DNA of 64,000 nt from Hepsetus odoe. Lineage: Eukaryota; Chordata; Actinopteri; Characiformes; Hepsetidae. Shown here piece after piece: positions 50,501-60,239 of the stretch. The position numbers were made by a program, and so were the translations under genes. Location: NCBI GenBank assembly GCA_017165825.1, contig CM029376.1, positions 24,747,450-24,811,449 on the forward strand. The letters run 5' to 3'. Position 1 is the stretch's first letter. Each line of letters begins with the position of its first letter. The notes below the pieces were generated by a model. That model was not told where the DNA came from and made no database searches. It saw nothing but the letters and a program-made list of their open reading frames with translations.

Positions 50501-51845
50501 CAGCGTAGTTTAAGGCGACGCCAGCAGGCTGTGGTCAGGCTGAGACACCAAACCTGGAATTTGCATGGACAATAACAAAAATCCCATTTACTGAACTGAA
50601 GATTCAACACAAATATTCCATTGGGCCTTCAGAGGGTTTTTGAATGTACACACTCTCGTGCTTCACTCTGTGATTGTATTAAAAATTAGAAATTGAACCA
50701 GAACATTATTTTACTCATATTTACTAACATTAACCCAAGAAACATGGCAATTAATGCCCCTCTAGAAGCCAACGAGGGGACAGAGCTACATGACGGACGG
50801 CGAACAAATATTTTAGTAAACTGACACATTTTCAGGGCTACAGTCTGTCATAGGTTAAGGTTCAGTTAATTTTTCAAATGTTTAGCATGAAAAATGTCAC
50901 TACACTTCTATTACTCGGTGTAAAAACAGCCTATTTAAAAAAAAAAAAAGTTTTTAAATTCTCAGTTTGGTTTGAGCGTTGGTGCCTGCCTTCTTTCTTC
51001 TGATAGGATGCCCTCAGATGAGGGACACTCAGTGAAACTCATTTGAATCTATAGTTTTGACTAGAATATGGATATCTGTATACACAGTGTGTCTCACGCA
51101 GGCTTCATAAGGGGCAGATTTCTCCCCCAGTATCAGCTGCACTCCTGTGGTTACATGCTCCACACAAACTTGAATTACAAAATAAAACGAATCATTTGGT
51201 TTATTATTCCAAATATGCGTCCATGCCTTATTTGAGTTCAGAAATGCCATACATTCGAACACCACCGGTGTGAGAAACGCTGAAAGAAAACGAGCCCTTT
51301 TATGGCAAAACGAGCAGGACTTGACAGTAAAAGGTTAAGCAATAAAAACGAATGCCTGCGTGTTGGAGCGCTGTGGTTAAGCTGGAACCTGCAGTTAAAA
51401 CAGTGCTCTTAACCGGCACAGAAACTTTAGACCGAGCGAAGGACTGGAATTTTGGGAGAATCGTACAAGAGCATGACCGCAAAGCCTCAGCCCACCGCTA
51501 CCGTGAAGCTTAATGTTCATTTCCACATAAAAAAACACCATGATTGCTAAAATAATTAAAACCCGAAATCTCCACCAAGACTGAACTAGGAGTGCAAACG
51601 CCAGGCTGTGATGTACTACCGGTGAGGCAATCATCAAGTTCACTTCCTGCAGGCAACGCGTGTGTCCCATAACTTGTCATGACACGGCGGCTGTGAACAC
51701 TAACAGACTCTGCCTAAATATAGGCAAGGCAGATGTGTGAGACACACCCACGGAAAGCAGAGAAGAAAAATGCTTGGGTTGAAGAAAAGCAATCAAATGG
51801 GAAGAGCTTACAATGGGCCAATATTTTAAATGACAAAATAAGTGT

Positions 51846-51876
<31 letters not shown>

Positions 51877-54800
51877 AAGCCAAACTCAGGTACTAATGCT
51901 CAAGGTAGATGTTAAGCCATGGCCAAAAACAATTTTTAAACCCTGCTTAAGAAAAAAAAAAATTGTCTTTAAATGTATTCACGGACGGCGATCTCCAAGC
52001 ACAATAACTTATCTCTCCCTAACAGGGTAATTTTAATACAGCTGCAAGAACTTGGAAGTGTGTCACCATGACTCACTCTAATGTCAAGGGTGCAACCAGG
52101 TTTTACGCACTCCTTCTGCAAAAAACAAACAAGGAGCTGCCCCGACCACATTCAAGCAACAAGCGTGTGGCGTCAAAGTGTGAAAACTATCGTTCAGCCA
52201 TTTAAACCCCCAGCGTGTGAGCAGCAAGTTCCTCTTTATCGTTTCGGCTGATAATCTCCCCACAAACTGCCACGCTTGTACATACAAAGACAGGCTGTGC
52301 TCTTCGGGGTAACATTATACAACGTCCTCAGGCCTAGTCAAACAGTACAGGGACGATGTGTGTTTTCGGTTCGCTTTTCTAGAGAACTCGCCGGAAAAGT
52401 ACCAACATGTGGTGCATTAAAGTAAAACAACCAAATAAAAACAGAAAGATCCCTGGAATGAGCATAAATGAAAGGGGGAAAGAGAGACAAAGGCTCCATT
52501 TCCAGTACAGGAAAAGTGCTGGCCTTTTATAAACGGATCTGCTGGGAGCAGAACCTCAAAAACATTCCTTTTAAAAAGCACGACGGCTGACATAATGTGC
52601 TAAAACGAACCCATGACGCAGGAAAAAGCTAAAAATACCGCTAGGCTGCGCAATCAAAAAGTGATCCCGCTTTGGCTAATTTGCGAGGGGCTTTTTCTGG
52701 CAGAGAAAAATTACTTTTCGCACGCTGAGTTCTTCCTCAAGGCCTGGCCTGGCCCGGCCCGGCCAGCACTTGCGGTCATAAACGCCGCAGAGCGTGTCAC
52801 CGAGTCGAGGCCGGCCTTGAGACAGGAGGAATGTGTGCGTGAGGCCCTGCTCTGTTTAAAGAAGGGAAAGACATCCACCTTACCAAACAAGCCCAGGGAG
52901 GGTCCCGCACCGCGGTGAAAATAAGTTTTGGCAAAGTGTAGCCTGAAGGGAAAATTGAAAGAGAACTTAAATGCAGATTCTGAGGCGTCCAACATCTTCT
53001 CGTTCAAAGCCGTAACCGAGGTGGGCTGACGGAGGCACTTAGAGATGGAATTTGTAAGCGTTTCCTTCTCAGAACTTCAGAGAAATGGTCTTAAACCAGT
53101 ACGTTTTCATATTTTACTCCAATTTGAAAAAGCATCTTGGTTTATATTCTTTTAATTAGGATATGAAGTTTAGTTTGTCACTGTCGTATCATAAGATACG
53201 GAGTCAGTCTCTTACTTTTAATCCCGTTTTTACGTTATAACTGCACACATGTTCTAATATATGCCATTATATCAGTTTGTCATGGTATTAAATTTAGCTT
53301 ATGCCAATGAAATATCCCCAAATATTAAGCCAGTCTCACTTTACCATTTCAAAATCCATCCTCTTCATCTGCACTAATTCATTAGTGCTAAAAAATCTCG
53401 TGCGTGAACTCCACTTTTGATCACTCAAGCACATCGGATTTCTGTGCTCAGCTAAATGCGGCAGAGGGTGTTAGTTAGCCGATTTCAACACAACCGTTTC
53501 ACTCCGACTAATGTCAGTACAGAAGTAACCGAAGCGATTATACTCTCATGTCCATGATCGTGACCACATCTTCACTCCGGCTCCAGTGCTGCATCAGTGC
53601 CATACCGAACTTGTGCAAATACTTCTGCTTATATAACAGGTAAGTATGGGTGTAACTCACGGCAATCAACAAAATTTCCAGAATAGAGTCCGTCCACATT
53701 ACATAATTGTCCTGGCAGACTGAGTAATACGTTAACAAAAGTAAAATGGCTCTCAAACACATTTCTGGGCCCTGTGAAGCATTTAAATTAGTTCAAGCAA
53801 CAGCTGCATCACCAAAAATGAATCAAGCCCTGTGAAACGTGTCTCTGTGAAACGTGTCTCAGTCAGACAGATATTGATAGAACTGAGCAATAAGCAAAAT
53901 AAGTCACCAAGACAAATGATAAATGAAAAACAAAAACACATCTCACCTGTAATAGCGGGACTGCAGGTAAGTGGAACACACCGCTTTGGAGACGTGGCTG
54001 GCTGAACCAAAGTCTATGACCTTCACACGGTACGGCTGCCTGGCAGGGTCCACCAGCATGATGTTTTCAGGCTTGAGGTCAGCGTGGATGAGACCCAGGC
54101 TCTTGAGCTTCTTCAGCGCCGTGGCCACCTGCTGCAGCACAGGCCGGATGATCTTCAGAGGCAGCGGGCTGAACTTGTTCTGCTTCAGGAAGTCATACAG
54201 GTTCTGCTCTAGCATCTCAAACACCAGGCAAGTGTGGTTGCGGTGCTGGAAGCACTCGAAGGCACGCACTAAGTTGTGCTCCTCTGCATTCTCGCCACTC
54301 AGGCGGGCCAGGATGCCCACCTCGATCTGACCTTGCCGTGCATACGACGGGTGGTTCTTCAGGATCTTCACCGCCACTATCTCGTTGCTACCCCTTTTCC
54401 AGCATTTGACCACCTGACCGAAAGTTCCTCGGCCCAAGAACTCCAGCACCTCATAGGAGTGCTTCAGGGAGCACAGGACCTCGTGCTGAACCAGCTGGTA
54501 GTCCCCGTCCCCTGCTGCGGTGGCCCCGCCCACACCTGTCCCACTCTGTTTGGAGGGTGCCACACCTGTGGCTGTGCTCCCCACGTTGCTTTGCAGCAAG
54601 GCAGGTAGCGTCGAATGTTCCTCCACAATCTGCATGGTGTTCTTGCTACTGTCCAGCTCCTCACCTTTGCGCTTAAACCCACATCGCAGTGTGCCGTCTA
54701 CGCAATTCAAACCTCCGCTCCTCCCTCTCTTCTCCTCCTCTTCCTCCCCCTCTCCCTCCAGCTCACCTCCTCCAGCTCCTCCAGAAGCTTTGCTCTGGCC

Positions 54801-55145
54801 GCTCTGGCCACCGTCTCCTCTGTCCTCCTCACCTGCTGTGACCGCCCCGAAGCCACGCCCCACAACTCCCCCCGGTTCCACACACCTGTAGGGCGAGGGA
54901 CGCCTCACGGGAGCCGACGAAGAACACACAGTCTGTAACGGGGGCCTAGTGCCCTCCCACACTGTCTTTAACGACGGGACAATATTGTTTGGGTGCGCAA
55001 TGCCCAGATTCACACCGACCACGTAAGTGCGAGGGGTCTTCTCGTGGTACATACAGCCACTGGCCTCCGCTTTCCTTACACTGCTAAAGGCACTTGTCTG
55101 GGGTTGATACACATGCGGTGGGCAGACCAAAACCTGTAAGGCCAT
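22542..55145 (-). CDS. hipk3: hipk3, homeodomain-interacting protein kinase 3, 15 coding exons
   Basis: Nuclear Ser/Thr kinase of the HIPK branch of the DYRK/CMGC group, a transcriptional co-regulator and stress-signalling kinase (family knowledge). Spliced exons (minus strand): 55145-53947, 34447-34324, 29908-29789, 29351-29265, 29031-28847, 28215-28050, 27732-27609, 27509-27388, 27085-26967, 26612-26451, 26306-25983, 25877-25731, 25438-25152, 23235-23111, 22979-22542. They sum to 3729 nt, or 1242 residues plus stop; human HIPK3 is about 1215. The kinase domain is at about 231-559, with glycine loop LGRGTFGQVV (237-246), Lys260, HADLKPEN (Asp356), DFG (378-380) and activation-loop Tyr393. 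A SUMO-interacting motif AVSVISI with an acidic tail lies near 887-900. The tail is Ser/Pro/Gln/His-rich and ends LPQYPYI. The N-terminus MALQVLVCPPHVYQ and both ends resemble HIPK3 rather than HIPK1 or HIPK2. Fish often carry hipk3a and hipk3b; I cannot tell which this is. Confidence 0.96.
23042..23102. repeat. Polypurine tract (GA)n-G-A in hipk3 intron 15
   Basis: About 60 bases of only purines on the plus strand: (GA)n, a G-run and an A-rich run. In the hipk3 transcript this is an unbroken polypyrimidine stretch starting about 8 nt after the exon 15 donor, in an intron of only 131 nt. Confidence 0.95.
23111..23235 (-). CDS. hipk3: hipk3 exon 15
   Basis: Encodes SSCQSRGRCGPGRLSLHSTP through QQQPLGFGQ. 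QQKITSTFQQQ matches the HIPK3 C-terminal region. Two AG acceptors 6 nt apart (TTTCAG then TCTTAG) both keep the frame; I used the second. Donor CAG|GTTTGT, followed by a long polypyrimidine stretch in intron 15. Confidence 0.9.
23236..25151 (-). other. hipk3: hipk3 intron 14
   Basis: 1.9-kb intron with no convincing coding sequence. The part at about 24420-24620 resembles fish interspersed repeats in wording but I could not assign it. The open frame at 24543-24824 on the other strand has no recognisable motif. Confidence 0.7.
25152..25438 (-). CDS. hipk3: hipk3 exon 14
   Basis: Encodes MSEDDGHESGCDTIDGSPVS through GEHYHTST. The acidic SEDDGHESGCDTIDGSP block is conserved in HIPK proteins; the Asn/Gln-rich stretch after it is variable. 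Acceptor GTATTTGCAG, donor ACAG|GTATCC. Confidence 0.93.
25487..25594. mobile_element. Short inverted-repeat element (MITE-like)
   Basis: GTGGGCAACTCCAGTC at the left and GGTCTGGAGTTGCCCAC at the right form inverted ends about 105 bp apart, inside hipk3 intron 13 (25439-25730). No coding content; family unknown. Confidence 0.7.
25731..25877 (-). CDS. hipk3: hipk3 exon 13 (Ser-rich region)
   Basis: Encodes CKGSPECEACKGSLNMERVC through SPSPCKRPN, including the HIPK3-like run SLSSPDSSLSTSSS. Acceptor CTTGCAG, donor ATAG|GTAATG. Confidence 0.93.
25983..26306 (-). CDS. hipk3: hipk3 exon 12 (SUMO-interacting motif)
   Basis: Encodes 107 codons. It holds SPSPAVSVISISSDTDQEEE (residues about 884-903), the HIPK SUMO-interacting motif followed by acidic residues, used for recruitment to PML bodies in family members. 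The first half (Glu/Arg-rich) is poorly conserved. Acceptor TTTTGTAG, donor AACAC|GTGAGT. Confidence 0.93.
26451..26612 (-). CDS. hipk3: hipk3 exon 11
   Basis: Encodes KVRSHTSHYGSMMTQPLMPN through INIGIAHVVWPQSAASKSSK and PVQN. The GIAHVVWPQ motif is diagnostic for HIPK3. Acceptor GACTGTAG, donor ACAG|GTGAGC. The following 144-nt intron contains no sign of the extra 21-codon segment that I recall for the long human isoform. Confidence 0.93.
26967..27085 (-). CDS. hipk3: hipk3 exon 10 (NAGNAG acceptor)
   Basis: Encodes QPWSNRTPQILVPAWQQV through PQRRGDW plus two bases of Gly749. The acceptor reads TTTGCAGCAG, a tandem NAGNAG site, so the first Gln may be kept or dropped without a frame change. 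Donor GG|GTAAGG. Confidence 0.92.
27388..27509 (-). CDS. hipk3: hipk3 exon 9
   Basis: Encodes IGSNPSQPSGYSVRMENTLP through PLPLRPGVIAQ, matching the HIPK3 VTQAPAIQPL region. Acceptor GTTACACAG, donor CAG|GTATTG. Confidence 0.93.
27609..27732 (-). CDS. hipk3: hipk3 exon 8
   Basis: Encodes GLPPPAPPVVHPGIPLQTGN through ALILCPPTIQ plus one base of Gly669. Acceptor CCCTTTAG, donor CAAG|GTAAAA. The 99-nt intron that follows keeps the frame open, so this and exon 9 also read as one uninterrupted frame. Confidence 0.93.
28050..28215 (-). CDS. hipk3: hipk3 exon 7 (post-kinase region)
   Basis: Encodes VQSCFHIMDVCHLRGSTYD through NKIPSMHSQ. The SCFHIMDVC segment directly after the kinase domain is a strong HIPK3 signature. 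Acceptor CTCCCACAG, donor CAG|GTAAAA. Confidence 0.93.
28847..29031 (-). CDS. hipk3: hipk3 exon 6 (end of kinase domain)
   Basis: Encodes 61 codons plus two bases, from VNLVLNMEGCDQLAEKADRR to LLDFPHSN. It includes the ITPSDALSHPFV segment that closes the kinase domain. Donor CA|GTATGC; the split His codon is completed by exon 7. Confidence 0.94.
29265..29351 (-). CDS. hipk3: hipk3 exon 5 (HIPK kinase insert)
   Basis: Encodes 29 codons, TTEEHEAETGMKSKEARKY to DDVSH, phase 0 at both ends. Acceptor TTTCTACAG, donor CAT|GTAAGA. Too short to stand out as an open frame; recognised by its HIPK-family sequence. Confidence 0.92.
29789..29908 (-). CDS. hipk3: hipk3 exon 4 (kinase C-lobe)
   Basis: Encodes 40 codons, [20 protein letters not shown] through WRLK, phase 0 at both ends. 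Acceptor CTTTTCAG, donor AAG|GTGAGT. The sequence is typical of the HIPK kinase C-lobe. Confidence 0.95.
31290..31890 (+). mobile_element. Tc1/mariner transposase relic
   Basis: Decayed transposase fragments in two frames: SSPELNPAENLWTFLNRR (the SPxLNPxENLW motif of the DDE domain) and then LLKQEIYEEGKQSTSLNR and KELTDSMNGRIMT. Stops and frame changes make it non-functional. It lies in hipk3 intron 3, opposite to the gene. Confidence 0.78.
33885..33920 (+). mobile_element. LINE-like tail fragment
   Basis: CACCTTGCCTGGTTAAATAA followed by AGGTTAAAAAG resembles the 3' ends of widespread fish non-LTR elements. No coding remnant next to it. Confidence 0.4.
34324..34447 (-). CDS. hipk3: hipk3 exon 3 (kinase activation segment, APE motif)
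   Basis: Encodes 41 codons from APEIILGLPFCEAIDMW to PGALEYDQ, directly continuing RYYR of exon 2. The split Arg codon AG|G is restored by splicing. The acceptor is CTATTACAG and the donor CAG|GTAATT. A (CA)n array lies just upstream of the acceptor, in the end of intron 2. Confidence 0.95.
34471..34507. repeat. (CA)n microsatellite next to hipk3 exon 3
   Basis: About 18 CA units, ending some 24 nt from the exon 3 acceptor on the intron side; read as (TG)n in the transcript. Confidence 0.95.
35366..35404. repeat. (CA)n microsatellite
   Basis: About 19 CA units in hipk3 intron 2. A shorter one lies at 34900-34918. Confidence 0.95.
37192..37570 (-). mobile_element. 3'-end fragment of the same RTE-type LINE, reversed
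   Basis: On the minus strand it reads TTGGTTTGGACACGTCCAG, GAGGAGAGATGAGGATTTG, GAGGAAGATGCAGAGGACAG and ends CCTAACGGGAGCAGCCGAG, as in the copy at 44811-46701. It lies in hipk3 intron 2, sense to the gene. Confidence 0.85.
39780..39832 (+). mobile_element. SINE tail fragment
   Basis: GTCGCTCTGGATAAGAGCG followed by TTTGCCAAATAATGTAA, the common fish SINE/LINE tail also seen reversed at 2630-2665. Confidence 0.55.
40073..40100. repeat. (TG)n microsatellite
   Basis: About 14 TG units in hipk3 intron 2. Confidence 0.93.
41273..41818 (+). mobile_element. Short nonautonomous Tc1-like transposon, copy 1
   Basis: 546 bp with about 65-bp terminal inverted repeats beginning CAGTGCTGTGCAAAGGTTTT and flanked by TA on both sides, the Tc1/mariner target signature. 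The interior keeps the end of a transposase reading SPDLNIIQCVWIT, the catalytic-region motif, followed by frame breaks. No complete transposase. Confidence 0.88.
44511..44562. repeat. (TG)n microsatellite
   Basis: About 25 TG units in hipk3 intron 2, 230 bp left of the LINE. Confidence 0.95.
44794..44810. repeat. Target-site duplication, left copy
   Basis: ATTCTATATGCTGTTTC directly before the LINE; its partner lies at 46702-46718 with one difference. Confidence 0.85.
44811..46701 (+). mobile_element. RTE-type LINE, 5'-truncated and frameshifted, with target-site duplication
   Basis: A non-LTR retrotransposon reverse transcriptase in pieces: LYRLARQRDRSGKDVLQVRT, then SNYRGIKLISHTMKLWERVV, FVDLEKAYDRVPREELWF, ALSPFLFAIVMDRL and MMFADDIVI (the catalytic FADD box), ending with RRGRPKRRFMDVV. 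Several stops and frame changes split it, and the endonuclease part is missing at the 5' end. The flanks carry a 17-bp direct repeat, ATTCTATATGCT(G/A)TTTC, at 44794-44810 and 46702-46718, with one mismatch. It lies in hipk3 intron 2, opposite to the gene, and is inactive. The RTE/RTE-X assignment is from general resemblance. Confidence 0.93.
46702..46718. repeat. Target-site duplication, right copy
   Basis: ATTCTATATGCTATTTC directly after the LINE 3' end (GGAGCAGCTGAAAGAAAAAG). Confidence 0.85.
46849..47341 (+). mobile_element. Short nonautonomous Tc1-like transposon, copy 2
   Basis: Same family and orientation as 41273-41818 and highly similar. It lacks about 55 bp near the right end, so the right inverted repeat is shortened. 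It starts in a (TA)n/(CA)n tract (46809-46848) and ends before TA at 47342-47343. Confidence 0.87.
49012..49053 (+). mobile_element. LINE-like tail fragment
   Basis: CACACTTAACCAATAAAGTG then GATTCTGATTA resembles the tail of a common fish retroelement. Assignment is from memory of similar tails. Confidence 0.35.
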
Positions 55146-55147
55146 AC
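53947..55147 (-). CDS. hipk3: hipk3 exon 2 (start codon, N-terminus and kinase N-lobe)
   Basis: The acceptor (pyrimidine tract ending TTTTCCAG) lies two bases before ATG at 55145-55143, so translation starts at the head of this exon, in good Kozak context (G at +4). It encodes residues 1-399 plus two bases of Arg400. These include FKRKGEELD, a basic motif before the kinase, and the kinase from the glycine loop to STYLQSRYY of the activation loop. The donor is CAG|GTGAGA. Residues about 91-146 are a Gly/Glu-rich insert that I do not place in mammalian HIPK3. In human, the equivalent exon is the source of circHIPK3. Confidence 0.95.
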
Positions 55148-58100
55148 CTGGAAAACAAACAAAAGAAACTGTGATTAGATTTGGCATAAGTGGCCATCAT
55201 CACCATTGTGCATAACAATCTGTTTCTCTGAGGCACAATCAGATCACCTCAGACTTTAAATCCAAGGCAAATAATGCTCCGTCAATACAGTACAGTGGCA
55301 CCTCGAATCTCAAACTGCTCCTCAGTCGAACCTTTCAACACTCCGAAAGCTTTGCACGCCACAAATTCAGCAAGTGCAGAGAAGATTTTCTTTCATTACT
55401 CATGAAATCTGACATGCTGCAGCGCTAACGTTTGATTTTATACAGCTCACGCCTATATTCTACCATCAGCAATAACAAAATCAGGCTACAATAGTCATTA
55501 TCTCTCATTAAACCAAGAACATTAACTGCTAAAAAAATGAATTCTGATCTTAATATTGATTCTGTTCATGTCTGTAAGAAGAGGAAGAGGTGTTTCGATT
55601 AACAGATTTCATTGATTCATGAAAATATAGATAGTCACGTGCGGTCTTGACCGTGGGTGATACGATTGCCAAATGCTCCAAATAAATATCATCATATTGC
55701 CCAAACCGATTTGAAAGGCATGATTAGTCCTTTTTCACATCATAACATCAGCGGCGCACTCTCAATCCAGCAAACTGAGTGCACATCAAACCGACAAACT
55801 AGGAAACAGAGTTCTAAAGATTAACAAGTTTTTATTTTTCCTCGCTCCTCTTCCAGAGAAGCATAGAACATGTTCAGAAGAAGGCCTGCTAACATTGATA
55901 AGCTAATTCTAACAGTGCAATATACTAATGGACTGCTAATAAGGTTAATATGCATTAAATAACAAATAAAACACAGCCCGAAGCTGAACGTGTCTTAGAA
56001 AGAGTCTGGTCGTTTGCTGATTCGGAGATTAGTCATGCTTGTTACGCAGGAGCTGCTTATGCTGGCACAACATATGGCACAGGTTTGGACAGGAGAAGAG
56101 GAGAACAGGTGTGGCAGAAAAGACATACACACTCACACACACACCTGTTTTTCATGAAAACCGATTCACAGAGACGCAACCAGGAATGCAAACTATGAGG
56201 ATTATGAAATCCTACGGCACGTCTGAGAACTTTAATGAGAAGGCTGAAGCGTGCATGAGACGACAAGTAGGTCCGATCTCTGAGAACTCTGACACGAACA
56301 CAGCTTCTGCGGAAAGTCTCATCGAAAGATGGTGCACCTCGTTATCTTCCAGTTTAACGATCCAAACGACAGGCCTGTCCAAAAATGAGATTCCTGCACC
56401 GTAAAGTACCGTAAACCGCCATTAGTACTCGGATCTGTTCTAACTGTTTTACCTAGTCTCTCAAAATAAACACCAAGGTGCATTTGAAGCTTAAAACTAA
56501 GGATGCATCTGTGTTTCATTCGGTATTTGCGTATCTTCCAATGGCAACAATTTTCAAAAAACACATAAATTGGTACCTATACACTGAAAAACTGCAGTCA
56601 GATCACTAGACTTACAGATAGATTTCGTTCTATAAGCTTGAAATTGAGGTCAAACATGAAAAATTAACTCTTTAACTCCCGCCTAACTCTAATATCTACT
56701 AATACCTGTCATTATTTCTTCAAGTCAGCACCTGCCGAGAGCGATACGATTTGGATATCGTTGCACGTCCCTGTTTGAAACAGGAGAGCCCTGCAACACT
56801 ACCAAGCTTGTCCCGAATAGAAGCAGGGCTTTGGTAGCCCAGAGCAGCCTGACACTGTGACATCCATTAGGACTATCCAGCCAAGGTGTTAAGTTACGCC
56901 TCTCTCCTTTCTTGTAGTTTCAACTGCTGTCGGCTGGCAGGGACAGGTGGCGACACTCGCTCCGAACGTCACTAACCAATGTGGTTGGGGTGGGGGGGGT
57001 GTAGAGAGAGGAGAAAGAGAAAAAAAAGAAAAAAACAAAGCAAAACAAAACAACAAAAAAAAAAAAAAAAAAAAAAAAAAACACACCTGTTGACACTGCA
57101 ACTGTTTCCCGCAAACAACAGGAAATTACAGGGAGCTGCATTCGCCCCAAAAATGAAAACAGCTGAACGAGGGAGGATTTCTCCCTCTTGGCAGAAAGTG
57201 TCAGATAATAAAAGGCCTCGTTTTTTTTTTTATCTGCACTCTGCTCTTCTTTTCAAAAGCAAGAGGAGGTATAGTCAAGCATGTTTAATGATTAAAAGCA
57301 GTAATTAATGGTTAGTAAGTAAATAAAAGAATGATTCAAATGAAAGGAAGCGTGTTCCTGATTTCGGGTCTACCCAAAAAACGACGTGTTCCTCCACGGC
57401 CCCTGTTTACATAACCGAATGGAAATTGCACAATTTTCGAAATTTTCGACCCTTAAACTTTGGCAAATATAGTCCGGGAGGGAGTAAAAAGCTCCAGACT
57501 GTCTGCCGTAAAACCAGCAGGCAGACATTTTGTAATTCGCAGGAACTTTCTTGCAAAAGTCAAAGTAATGACTTTGGGATTAGAGAAGAAAGCGGTGAGC
57601 AAAAGACAGAGCTGTAATGAACGGCTGAGCGTTCAAGGAAAATAAAAAAGTTCTGAAACAACGTACATGAGACGGTCCTAACTTTTATTCAGAAATCTTA
57701 GTTTAAAACTAGAGCTCGTCAATATCGGGCAACACATTCAAACTGCAGCTTCTCACAGAGATATCAGTATTATTAGTCTGTTATTAGTGTGTAAACTTTA
57801 CTCTGCTCTGTTTACAACCAGGCTGTAAACTTTACTCTGCTCCGTTTACAACCAGGCTGTAAACTTTACTCTGCTCCGTTTACAACCAGGCTGTAAACTT
57901 TACTCTGCTCCGTTTGCAACCAGGCTGTAAACTTTACTCTGCTCCGTTTAACCAGGCTGTAAACCTTGAATCGAGTCCTATGTTAACAAGGTGTGAACTT
58001 TACACAAGTCTGTTGGTCACCAGATGTAAACCATTTAGTTTCTCATCAGAATACAAACTCGCCATTCCATGCTTTGGTGCGGTGTAAACTTTACACCGTT

Positions 58101-58500
58101 CATCTTGTCCCCTGTAAACAACACCATTCTGTTTGTAACCAGGCAAAAGCATTTACATATTAAAATGGGGACAGAAACTAGCACCAGCCCTGTCTATATA
58201 TGACGTAAACTCTTATAGCGTTGGGGTCCGATACCAAAAACTTAGCGTCATCCCCACCTGTTACCAGGACGTAAACTTCATATATTCTGTGTGTTACCGG
58301 GCTGTAAACTTTATATCGTTCGGTCTGTTGTCAGGGTGTAAAGTTAACTCTATCCTGTGCATTAGCATGCAGACCACAGCGCGAGTGTAAACTTTACACC
58401 GTCGGGTTGTCAGGTATCGAGGATGAACAGCAAAGCTGGAGGAAAATGTAAGTCCAAAGTGACAGAAATACGGCCAGTGTTTCTGAATCTTCCACCCGGC
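55148..58500 (-). other. hipk3: hipk3 intron 1 (proposed)
   Basis: No coding sequence seen. Holds a short (CA)n at about 56126-56146, a G-run at 56988-56999, a 27-30-base A-tract near 57054-57081 and the 34-bp minisatellite at 57790-57991 with its degenerate extension to about 58400. Confidence 0.4.
57790..57991. repeat. 34-bp minisatellite, decaying outward to about 58400
   Basis: Six consecutive units start with TGTAAAC at 57790, 57824, 57858, 57892, 57926 and 57958; the period is 34 bp, the last step being 32 because of a 2-bp deletion. Most units contain TGTAAAC and GTTTACA as an inverted pair. Further GTAAAC occurrences every 30-70 bp continue to about 58400, suggesting an older, longer array. 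It abuts the hipk3 CpG island. Confidence 0.9.
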
Positions 58501-59120
58501 CTGCTCGACTCCTCTGCTCCTCAGACCGTTCCCAAAGTGGCGAAATGGAAGCGAACGGGGGAACTTTTGAGCTGAACGCTGGAGTGTTGTTGTTGTTGCT
58601 GCTGCTGCTGCTGGCGCTAGCCCGAGTTAGCGCTCAGCTAACGAGCTCGCTGTTCTCGGGGAGCGTGTTTACCTTCACTGCCCTCGAGCGCCGTCGAACC
58701 GCGAGTGTTTCGAGCACATGTCCGGGCCTCAGGGCTCGCCCTCACTGCGCTCGCCGAGCTGTCTTGGTCCGCTCGCCTGGAAGAGGCAAAGTGGCGCGCC
58801 GTCCCCTATCCCGAAGTGCGCACTACGGCGGGATCAAGGCTCCGGAGAGCCCTGGAGGATCCAGCGACGTTTACAGCTGCACTCCGAGACCAGCGCGGCG
58901 CCTGCTCCACATTTCGGGGCTCTAAACGGCCCAGACGGAGACGGGCGGTTCGGTTCGGTTCGGTTCGGTTCAGGTCGGTTCTGGTCTGGACCGCTCCGTC
59001 GCTGCACCTGGGCTCCTCAGTGCCACCTCCTTCTCCTCTGGGCGCGGAGCCGCCTGGCGCGGTCGCCCCGACCGGGAGAGCAGAGCGCCTGGTGCCACCT
59101 GGCGGTTGTAACTGAAAGCC
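58500..59120 (-). promoter_or_regulatory. hipk3: CpG island, probable hipk3 promoter and noncoding exon 1
   Basis: A short GC- and CpG-rich block in an otherwise AT-rich area, 3.4 kb upstream of the hipk3 start codon. On the minus strand a donor GTGAAG|GTAAAC sits at 58673/58672, so a noncoding exon 1 ending at 58673 would join the exon 2 acceptor at 55147. A CGGTT tandem run lies near 58949-58980. Plus-strand open frames across the island look like composition artefacts. The transcription start is not determined. Confidence 0.5.

Positions 59121-60239
<1,119 letters not shown>

Larger units (their letters stand above)
34448..53946 (-). other. hipk3: hipk3 intron 2 (19.5 kb)
   Basis: The largest intron, between the exon 2 donor and exon 3 acceptor. 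It holds the RTE LINE, two Tc1-like short elements, a LINE 3' fragment, SINE/LINE tails and several (CA)n/(TG)n arrays, listed separately. I saw no supportable gene in 47.4-53.9 kb, which is mostly unique AT-rich DNA with A- or T-runs at 48005-48023 and 51864-51877 and a GGCCT/GGCCC run near 52741-52763. Confidence 0.85.

Noticed and set aside
56889..57308. Frames with long Phe or Lys runs
   Set aside because: Produced by the A-tract near 57054-57081.
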